Positions 6,674-11,372 of a DNA stretch of 11,372 bases are shown piece after piece. Position 1 is the first letter of the stretch; the number at the start of each line of letters is the position of its first letter. The stretch covers positions 1-11,372 of the forward strand of contig CANRPB010000038.1 in NCBI GenBank assembly GCA_947632415.1, in the 5' to 3' direction. A program made the position numbers and the translations under genes. The notes under the pieces are model-generated. The model made no database searches. It was given only the letters and a program-made list of their open reading frames with translations, and was not told the DNA's origin. The DNA is from an uncultured Bacilli bacterium. Its GTDB lineage: Bacteria > Bacillota_I > Bacilli_A > RF39 > UBA660.

Positions 6674-6749
6674 GCTCAATTAGCTCAGTCGGTAGAGCAT
6701 GTGACTGTTAATCACAGGGTCGTAGGTTCGAGCCCTACATTGAGCGCCA
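6674..6749 (+). tRNA. tRNA-Asn (anticodon GUU)
   Basis: A complete 76-base cloverleaf: acceptor GCTCAAT/ATTGAGC, D-stem GCTC/GAGC, anticodon stem TGTGA/TCACA with loop CTGTTAA (anticodon GTT), and T-stem GTAGG/CCTAC with TTCGAGC loop. The discriminator base is G and CCA is encoded. It is the cognate tRNA of the asnS product just upstream and the expected ligand of the T-box at 1680-1908. Confidence 0.97.
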
Positions 6750-6758
6750 TTTTATTTT

Positions 6759-6835
6759 GGCCCGTTGGTGAAGTGGTTGAACACACATGCCTTTCACGCA
6801 TGCATTCATGGGTTCAAATCCCGTACGGGTCACCA
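6759..6835 (+). tRNA. tRNA-Glu (anticodon UUC)
   Basis: A complete 77-base cloverleaf: acceptor GGCCCGT/ACGGGTC with one G-T pair, anticodon stem CATGC/GCATG with loop CTTTCAC (anticodon TTC), and T-stem ATGGG/CCCGT with TTCAAAT loop. The discriminator base is A and CCA is encoded. It lies nine bases after tRNA-Asn in the same unit. It reads GAA, the triplet next to the AAC specifier in the upstream T-box. Confidence 0.97.
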
Positions 6836-6879
6836 TTGAAAAAATGCTTGAACTATATAGTATGAGCTTAATAATAAAT

Positions 6880-6910
6880 ATCAATTTTAGAAATAAAATT
6901 GATTTTTTTT
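6880..6910 (+). terminator. Intrinsic terminator of the tRNA unit
   Basis: ATCAATTTTA (6880-6889) pairs perfectly with TAAAATTGAT (6894-6903) over a four-base GAAA loop, followed by seven further T to 6910. It stands 45 bases after tRNA-Glu and faces the dpaB terminator. Confidence 0.85.
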
Positions 6911-6915
6911 CTATT

Positions 6916-6943
6916 AAAAAAAAGATGTCACATATATGACACC
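6916..6943 (-). terminator. Intrinsic terminator of dpaA-dpaB
   Basis: Read on the minus strand, GGTGTCAT, an ATAT loop and GTGACATC (6943 down to 6924) form an eight-pair hairpin with two G-T pairs, followed by eight T (A at 6916-6923). It begins 12 bases after the dpaB stop. Confidence 0.8.
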
Positions 6944-6955
6944 CTAAAATAACAA

Positions 6956-7534
6956 TTATTTTTTCTTATACTCTTGCAAAACAGGTTGAATCTGTTTTTT
7001 CTCTAAAGCCATTTCAATTGTAGGAATTAACAAATCATAATGCGCTATTAAAGAATTGGGCTTCTTCTCATAATTATCCTGACCAAAAGGAATAAAGAAC
7101 ACATTCTTAGTATTTAAAAGTTTCATAATATTTTCCCCATTAATACCCAATCCATCATTTGTAGAAACGCCAATTACAATTGGGCTCTCATTCCTTAAAG
7201 TAGCCTTTGTTGCCATAGTAACAGGAGTATCAGTAATACCATGCGCAAGCTTTGCAACATAATTACCCGTAGCAGGAGCTACAACAAGCAAATCAAGCTT
7301 CTCACTTGGCCCAAATCTCTCAGCATCAACAATTGTAGATACAACTTCCTTTCCAGTAATTTTTTCAAGAACTGCTTTAAAATCTTCTCCTTTACCAAAT
7401 CTTGTATTACAAGAAATAACACCAGGAGAAGCTATAGGAACAACATCATATCCGAGTTCCACTAAAGTAGCTATTTGTCTAATAATTTTCTCAATAGTGC
7501 AATATGAAGAAGTAATTGCAAAACCAATCTTCAT
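6956..7534 (-). CDS. dpaB: Dipicolinate synthase subunit B (flavoprotein)
   Basis: With DpaA this forms the mother-cell enzyme that makes dipicolinic acid, which is pumped into the forespore core and held there with calcium. The 192-residue product is close to the 200 of Bacillus subtilis SpoVFB and has the flavoprotein (HFCD-like) fold. An N-terminal beta strand and loop reads KIGFAITSSYCTIEKI. Mid-protein LLVVAPATGNYVAKLAHGITDTPVTMATKA is the flavin-site signature, and IVIGVSTNDGLGINGENIMKLLNTKNVFFIPFGQD, followed by KPNSLIAHYD, is close to known DpaB. GGAGGG, within the last codons of dpaA, serves as its ribosome site. Only two bases separate the genes, so they are surely co-transcribed. 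The asd-dapG-dapA genes that follow in Bacillus are absent; a terminator follows instead. Confidence 0.95.
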   Translation of the reverse strand: MKIGFAITSSYCTIEKIIRQIATLVELGYDVVPIASPGVISCNTRFGKGEDFKAVLEKITGKEVVSTIVDAERFGPSEKLDLLVVAPATGNYVAKLAHGITDTPVTMATKATLRNESPIVIGVSTNDGLGINGENIMKLLNTKNVFFIPFGQDNYEKKPNSLIAHYDLLIPTIEMALEKKQIQPVLQEYKKK

Positions 7535-7536
7535 AA

Positions 7537-8403
7537 CTAATTTCCCTCCATAACCTCTTTTATTTTTTTCGTTAAAATTTTACCAGAAGTTTTAGGAGCA
7601 ACCCTTCCAGGAATACCCAAATAAAGTTTATTTTTAACAAACAACTCATCTAAAACCTCTCTATCAATACCATGCGGATGAGAAGCAATATCAAGAACAT
7701 AAGCATCACGATTTATATATTTCAAATCATCATTATCAATAATCGTTTTAGGAACAGTATTAATGATTATATCAGCACTCCTAATTTTATCAATCAAGTC
7801 ATCATAACAAAAAGAATAAAAACAATCAATACCAATATCATCTAATTCTAACTTATCACGTTCTTCGATAACAGCAACAGAAACATTCGCCCCCAATAAA
7901 TTTAAAGACTTAACCAATACTGAACCTACATTTCCATAGCCAAACACAAGTACACTAGAATCATTAAGTGTCTTCTCTGTATTAACGATAACATCAGCAA
8001 TAATACCCTCTACAGTAGGAATTGCATTCTCCTTAATAACACTCCTATCACTCATTAAATATACACACTCTTTACCAGCAATATCCAACATACGAGTCAA
8101 ACTAGGAGTAGATACACCAGAAAAAATAAGAACATCATCACGAGTACCAATTAGAAAATTATCACTCAATTTAATTGGATTATTACTAAAACGACAACTA
8201 ACTAAATTATTGTCCATGACCCCATTAACCGGAAAAATAATCACACCATACCTACTAACATCAATATCATCGATATTAACATTTTTAACCCTATCATTAA
8301 TATAAGTATTAGTATAACCAACAAGAGAAACACTATAATCTAAACTAAGACGTTCAATGATTTCCAAATACCTCAAATCGCCACCTAAAACCAAAATTTC
8401 CAT
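7537..8403 (-). CDS. dpaA: Dipicolinate synthase subunit A
   Basis: DpaA is the NAD(P)-binding-type subunit of dipicolinate synthase, acting on dihydrodipicolinate from the lysine pathway during sporulation. The 288 residues (about 297 in Bacillus) contain an N-terminal domain opening EILVLGGDLRYLEIIERL, where the GGDxRxxE pattern is diagnostic, followed by a Rossmann domain with VLVFGYGNVGSVL (151-163). The late block YLGIPGRVAPKTSGKIL (261-277) matches the family's LPGIVAPKTAG. The preceding loop reads DIASHPHGID, where Bacillus has a SKPGG version; this is a visible divergence at a conserved turn. A purine-rich GAGGGGATGAGG sequence lies just before the ATG. A CATAGATTA element about 30 bases upstream resembles a sigma-K -10, fitting late mother-cell expression. 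The gene is divergent from the asparagine synthetase gene. Confidence 0.95.
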   Translation of the reverse strand: MEILVLGGDLRYLEIIERLSLDYSVSLVGYTNTYINDRVKNVNIDDIDVSRYGVIIFPVNGVMDNNLVSCRFSNNPIKLSDNFLIGTRDDVLIFSGVSTPSLTRMLDIAGKECVYLMSDRSVIKENAIPTVEGIIADVIVNTEKTLNDSSVLVFGYGNVGSVLVKSLNLLGANVSVAVIEERDKLELDDIGIDCFYSFCYDDLIDKIRSADIIINTVPKTIIDNDDLKYINRDAYVLDIASHPHGIDREVLDELFVKNKLYLGIPGRVAPKTSGKILTKKIKEVMEGN

Positions 8404-8429
8404 AACCTCATCCCCTCATATATCTACAC

Positions 8430-8503
8430 TATAATCTATGACCAAAAAAAAAGAATGTTACAGTCCCCAAAAGAAAAAAACAACATAAATTATAATAGGT
8501 GAT
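8430..8503 (+). promoter_or_regulatory. Ribosome site and candidate -10 elements for the asparagine synthetase
   Basis: AGGTGAT (8497-8503) is the ribosome binding site of the gene starting at 8507. Three -10-like elements are possible: TATAAT at 8430-8435 (65-base leader, no good -35, overlapping the dpaA promoter), CATAAATTA at 8484-8492 (sporulation-type, no clear -35), and TATAAT at 8491-8496 (would start after the ribosome site). None can be chosen from sequence alone. Confidence 0.3.
8432..8459 (-). promoter_or_regulatory. Candidate sigma-K-like promoter of dpaA-dpaB
   Basis: On the minus strand CATAGATTA (8440 down to 8432) fits the sigma-K -10 pattern CATAnnnTA, and AACA (8459-8456) lies 15 bases upstream where an AC-type -35 is expected. 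In Bacillus subtilis the orthologous operon is sigma-K dependent. Short A/T-rich matches arise by chance in this genome, so the call rests on position plus gene function. Confidence 0.5.
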
Positions 8504-8506
8504 AAA

Positions 8507-10321
8507 ATGTGCGGATTTACAGGATGGTATAAAAAAAACCATCAAAGGAAAAACAAAAAAATAATAAAAAAAATGACCAAAACACTAATAACACGTGGTC
8601 CAGATGAACAAGGATACTACTTTGACAAAAACATTCTCCTAGGCCACCGAAGACTTTCCATAATTGACTTAAAAAACGGCAAACAACCAATGTCATACGA
8701 TGGATATACAATCGTATATAATGGCGAATTATACAATACCGAAGAAATAAAAAACAAATTAAAAGATAAATATAAATTCACCACCACATGTGACACAGAA
8801 GTATTACTAAAAGGATACATTGAATATAAAGAAAAAATACTAGATATGATAGAAGGAATATTTGCATTTGCAATATACAAAGACGATAAAATCTTTTTAG
8901 CGCGAGATAGAGTAGGAGTAAAACCACTTTTCTACACCAAAGTAAAAGACAACTTTTTATTTGCATCAGAAATAAAAGCCCTATTAAAAAATAAAATGGT
9001 AAAACCAATAATAAACAAAAAATCCCTTCAAGAACTACTATCATTAAGTCCATCAAGAATTCCCGGAAGTGGAGTTTTTAAAGACATATTTGAACTACGA
9101 GCCGGACACTACATGATCTACGAAAACGACAAAATAAATATAAAAAGATATTGGAATGTAAAAACAAAAGAAAATAAAGACACATTCGAAACAGCAACCA
9201 AAAAAATAGAAAAACTACTAACAACAGCCATCAAAAATCAAATGATTAGTGATGTAAACATTGCCACACTATTAAGTGGAGGACTTGATAGCAGTATCAT
9301 AACAGCCATATGCAGTATTGAATATCAAAAACAAGGAAAAACACTAGATACATACTCAATCGACTACGAAGACAACGAAAAATACTTCGAAAGTACCAAA
9401 TTTACAGTCTCAAGAGACAATGAATTTATCGACTTAATGCAAAAAAAATTCAAAACTAACCACCATTATAAAGTAATAACCCAAAAAACATTAGCGCGTT
9501 ATCTTAAAGAAAGTCTAATAGCCAGAGACCTACCAGGAATGGCCGACATTGACTCATCACTACTTTGGTTTAGCAAACAAATAAGCAAAGACCATAAAGT
9601 AATACTAAGCGGAGAATGTGCTGACGAAATATTCGGAGGATACCCATGGTTCTACCGCGAAGAAGTAAAAAATAGAGAATGTTTCCCTTGGTTAGACAGT
9701 ATTGAATCACGAAATAAACTACTAAAAAAAGAATTACAAGAAAAACTAGAACTAAAAAAATTTGTTCAACAAGAATACGATAAAATAATTAAAGAAGTAC
9801 CAAAAGCAAATGATGAAAAAGAAAATCAATACAAAAACCTATTCTATCTAAACATGACATACTTCATGCCCACACTACTAGAAAGAAAAGACAGAATGAC
9901 AATGAGAGCAAGTATAGAAGCCCGTGTTCCATTCGCAGACACTAAACTAATTGAATACCTTTGGAATCTTCCATGGGCATACAAATATCATGAAAATATG
10001 GAAAAAGGAATCCTAAGAAAAGCATACGAAAAACTATTACCAGAAGAAATAACATACAGAAAGAAGAACCCTTATCCCAAAACTCATAATCCCATATATG
10101 CTAATATAGTAACCAAATTACTAAAAAAAAGACTAAAAAACAAAAATGCTTTTTTATACAAAATCTTTGACAAAGAAAAACTAGAAGAATTAATAAAAAC
10201 AAAAGGCGAAAGCTTTAAAGAACCATGGTTTGGACAATTAATGACAGGGCCCCAGTTATTAGCATTCCTATATGAATTAGATATTTGGGGAAAAAAATAC
10301 AAAATAATATTAGATATATAA
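8507..10321 (+). CDS. asnB: Asparagine synthase (glutamine-hydrolysing)
   Basis: This enzyme makes asparagine from aspartate, glutamine and ATP in the cytosol. The N-terminal class II glutaminase domain starts with the nucleophile Cys2 (MCGFTGW) and has RGPDEQG (30-36), HRRLSIIDL, YNGELYN (71-77) and DTEVLL (96-101). The C-terminal ATP-pyrophosphatase synthetase domain has the P-loop LLSGGLDSS (255-263), LSGECADEIFGGYPWF (367-382) and the RMTMRASIEARVPF segment. At 604 residues it is of the long AsnB/AsnO type (about 610-630), and is complete. Bacillus subtilis AsnO of this type is expressed in sporulation and affects it. Because this gene is divergent from dpaA, a similar role is possible but not shown. 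It supplies free asparagine to the AsnRS encoded about 2 kb upstream. Confidence 0.95.
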   Translation: MCGFTGWYKKNHQRKNKKIIKKMTKTLITRGPDEQGYYFDKNILLGHRRLSIIDLKNGKQPMSYDGYTIVYNGELYNTEEIKNKLKDKYKFTTTCDTEVLLKGYIEYKEKILDMIEGIFAFAIYKDDKIFLARDRVGVKPLFYTKVKDNFLFASEIKALLKNKMVKPIINKKSLQELLSLSPSRIPGSGVFKDIFELRAGHYMIYENDKINIKRYWNVKTKENKDTFETATKKIEKLLTTAIKNQMISDVNIATLLSGGLDSSIITAICSIEYQKQGKTLDTYSIDYEDNEKYFESTKFTVSRDNEFIDLMQKKFKTNHHYKVITQKTLARYLKESLIARDLPGMADIDSSLLWFSKQISKDHKVILSGECADEIFGGYPWFYREEVKNRECFPWLDSIESRNKLLKKELQEKLELKKFVQQEYDKIIKEVPKANDEKENQYKNLFYLNMTYFMPTLLERKDRMTMRASIEARVPFADTKLIEYLWNLPWAYKYHENMEKGILRKAYEKLLPEEITYRKKNPYPKTHNPIYANIVTKLLKKRLKNKNAFLYKIFDKEKLEELIKTKGESFKEPWFGQLMTGPQLLAFLYELDIWGKKYKIILDI

Positions 10322-10330
10322 TGTATGATG

Positions 10331-10351
10331 TGCTAAAATAATACTGAGGGG
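10331..10351 (+). promoter_or_regulatory. Extended -10 and ribosome site for the alpha/beta hydrolase
   Basis: TGCTAAAAT (10331-10339) is an extended -10 just after the asnB stop, with no convincing -35. GAGGGG (10346-10351) lies five bases before the ATG. If the promoter is active the mRNA starts almost at the ribosome site, so read-through from asnB is equally likely. Confidence 0.35.
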
Positions 10352-10356
10352 ATATT

Positions 10357-11049
10357 ATGTTATTTAGAAAAGCAATATTATTAGTACATGGTTTTGCAGG
10401 TGGAACCTACGATCAAGAATACTTAGCACACAGAATACAACTAATAAAAAAATTTGACGTTTATACCTTTACACTAGCAGGACATGACGGATTATTTAAA
10501 AACAATATGAAAGAAGAAGCATGGATAAAATCATCAGAAGACATGGTCGAATTCTTAATAAACAATGGTTATAAAACAATCTATATAATAGGACATAGCA
10601 TGGGCGGAGTAATAAGTGCCACATTAGCAGCAAAATACAAAGAAATAAAAAAAATAGTATTTGTATCAGCATCATATAGATACCTTGAATTTAAAAATAA
10701 TAACTTTGACTTAATAAATTCAATCAAAAAAACACCAACCATTGCCAAAGAATACAGTACCGATGAAATAATCACAAGATTACTAAAAATGCCACTTCCA
10801 GCCATCAAAGAATTTGCCAATTTAATAAAAAACAATGAAGAAAACTTAACTCAAATAAACATACCAACATTAATTATTCAAGGAAATCATGATAATCTTG
10901 TTCCACTTGAAACAGCCAACCTAATATATGATAAAATACCAATTCAACAAAAAGAAATAAAAATATATGATGCAGTAACTCATGATGTATTTAGAAGTGA
11001 AAAAAAAGAAGAAATAACAGAAGATATAATAGCCTTTTTAAAAAAATAA
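10357..11049 (+). CDS. Alpha/beta hydrolase, carboxylesterase-like
   Basis: A 230-residue serine hydrolase of the alpha/beta fold, resembling the small carboxylesterase (Est30/YvaK) and monoacylglycerol-lipase group, so it probably cleaves short or medium acyl esters. The N-terminus ILLVHGFAGG (7-16) supplies the oxyanion-hole HGF motif. GHSMGG (79-84) holds the nucleophile S81, the acid is D179 in IIQGNHDNLVP, and the base is H209 in AVTHDVF. A lid-like region lies around 110-165. No signal peptide is present, so it should be cytosolic. The natural substrate cannot be read from the sequence, and I see no functional link to asnB, which ends 35 bases upstream. The start is fixed by GAGGGG five bases before the ATG. 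No terminator follows; a tRNA promoter begins 12 bases after the stop. Confidence 0.88.
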   Translation: MLFRKAILLVHGFAGGTYDQEYLAHRIQLIKKFDVYTFTLAGHDGLFKNNMKEEAWIKSSEDMVEFLINNGYKTIYIIGHSMGGVISATLAAKYKEIKKIVFVSASYRYLEFKNNNFDLINSIKKTPTIAKEYSTDEIITRLLKMPLPAIKEFANLIKNNEENLTQINIPTLIIQGNHDNLVPLETANLIYDKIPIQQKEIKIYDAVTHDVFRSEKKEEITEDIIAFLKK

Positions 11050-11060
11050 ACCAAACAATA

Positions 11061-11089
11061 TTGACATAACTACGTATATCATGTAAAAT
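11061..11089 (+). promoter_or_regulatory. Promoter of tRNA-Ser
   Basis: TTGACA (11061-11066), a 17-base spacer and TAAAAT (11084-11089) give a near-consensus promoter; the start would fall near 11096, just before the mature tRNA at 11105. Confidence 0.8.
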
Positions 11090-11102
11090 TGTATACGTAG
11101 TT
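11068..11102 (+). repeat. 11-bp perfect inverted repeat around the tRNA-Ser -10
   Basis: AACTACGTATA (11068-11078) and TATACGTAGTT (11092-11102) are perfect inverted repeats with a 13-base spacer holding the -10 element. The left arm fills the promoter spacer and the right arm covers the transcription start, an arrangement expected of an operator. No regulator is encoded nearby. Confidence 0.6.
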
Positions 11103-11104
11103 TT

Positions 11105-11195
11105 GGAGTGGTACTCAAGAGGCTGAAGAGGCGTCCCTGCTAAGGATGTAGAGCGGGTAACTGCTGCGAGGGTTCAAATCCCTCCCACTCCGCCA
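11105..11195 (+). tRNA. tRNA-Ser (anticodon GCU)
   Basis: A 91-base class II tRNA with acceptor GGAGTGG/CCACTCC, anticodon stem CGTCC/GGATG around loop CTGCTAA (anticodon GCT), a long variable arm typical of serine, T-stem GAGGG/CCCTC, discriminator G and encoded CCA. It reads AGC and AGT serine codons. Confidence 0.97.
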
Positions 11196-11208
11196 TTATG
11201 AATTAAAT

Positions 11209-11229
11209 CCTTGTATTTCAAGGTTTTTT
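11209..11229 (+). terminator. Intrinsic terminator of tRNA-Ser
   Basis: CCTTG (11209-11213) pairs with CAAGG (11219-11223) over a five-base loop, followed by six T. It is short but directly downstream of the tRNA. Confidence 0.75.
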
Positions 11230-11265
11230 CTTTAAATATAATTCTTTAAATTGAAATATATATAA

Positions 11266-11307
11266 ATATCAAAAAAGGTACTTGATTAAAAGTGCTTTTT
11301 TTGATAT
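11266..11307. terminator. Long bidirectional terminator-type hairpin
   Basis: ATATCAAAAAAGGTACTT (11266-11283) pairs over 18 positions with 11290-11307, including two G-T wobbles, around a six-base loop. The GGTACTT/AAGTGCT core is flanked by A6 on the left and T7 on the right, so it can stop transcription on both strands. A gene may lie beyond the window's right edge. Confidence 0.65.
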
Positions 11308-11317
11308 ATTATTAATG

Positions 11318-11362
11318 TAGAATTATAGCAAAGATAAAATTACTGCAAGCGCTATAGTTCTA
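11318..11362 (+). other. Unidentified 12-bp hairpin at the window edge
   Basis: TAGAATTATAGC (11318-11329) pairs with GCTATAGTTCTA (11351-11362) with one G-T wobble, enclosing a 21-base loop. No T-run follows and no gene is visible before the window ends, so it could be the start of a structured leader. I cannot name the class. Confidence 0.35.
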
Positions 11363-11372
11363 TAAGGGAAAA

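Noticed and set aside
11349..11372. Resemblance of AGCGCTATAGTTCTATAAGG to the 5' core of the glmS ribozyme
   Set aside because: Only AGCGC and a possible P1 strand agree; the conserved bases after AGCGC differ and the rest of the core is outside the window.
1..11372. UGA=Trp (mollicute) code
   Set aside because: Tryptophans in conserved motifs are TGG, and all recognised genes read through in the standard code without internal TGA.
1..11372. CRISPR array, insertion sequence, phage or integrative element
   Set aside because: No regularly spaced direct repeats, transposase or integrase motifs, or terminal repeats were seen; although tRNA genes are common attachment sites, no partial tRNA duplicate follows them.

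Overview
This window comes from a very AT-rich, Gram-positive-type bacterium, most likely an endospore-forming member of the Bacillota. The evidence is a T-box riboswitch, strong GGAGG-type ribosome binding sites, CCA-encoding tRNA genes, intrinsic terminators and a dpaA-dpaB pair for dipicolinate, the spore-core chelator. Tryptophan is written TGG and none of the recognised genes needs an in-frame TGA, so the standard code fits and a UGA=Trp mollicute is unlikely. I cannot name the genus.

Layout. (1) Positions 1-1670: truB (tRNA pseudouridine-55 synthase) followed by an unrecognised 227-residue protein that has its own promoter, framed by an inverted repeat. (2) Positions 1663-6518: a T-box leader controls gatC-gatA-gatB-asnS, i.e. 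the GatCAB amidotransferase plus asparaginyl-tRNA synthetase. The leader's promoter overlaps the stop codon of the preceding gene. (3) Positions 6519-6910: a 13-bp hairpin, then a tRNA-Asn(GUU) and tRNA-Glu(UUC) transcription unit with a good promoter and terminator. (4) Positions 6916-8460, minus strand: dpaA-dpaB with its own terminator and an upstream match to a late-sporulation (sigma-K-like) -10 element. (5) Positions 8484-11049: a glutamine-hydrolysing asparagine synthetase divergent from dpaA, then an alpha/beta hydrolase. (6) Positions 11061-11372: tRNA-Ser(GCU), two terminator-type hairpins and an unidentified hairpin at the edge.

How it fits together. Much of the window concerns supply of amide amino acids to translation. 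AsnB makes free asparagine, AsnRS charges it to tRNA-Asn, and GatCAB converts misacylated Glu-tRNA(Gln), and possibly Asp-tRNA(Asn), to the amidated forms. The T-box has an AAC (Asn) specifier directly preceded by GAA (a Glu codon). Its acceptor-binding UGGU matches the discriminator A of the local tRNA-Glu better than the G of the local tRNA-Asn. That makes it a candidate two-tRNA riboswitch, similar in idea to the one reported for the transamidation operon of Clostridium acetobutylicum. This is the most interesting system here. The enzymes themselves are known families.

The + strand is rich in A and C in genes of both orientations, which points to a strand-wide mutational skew rather than a coding effect. 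I saw no CRISPR array, insertion sequence, phage gene or integrase.
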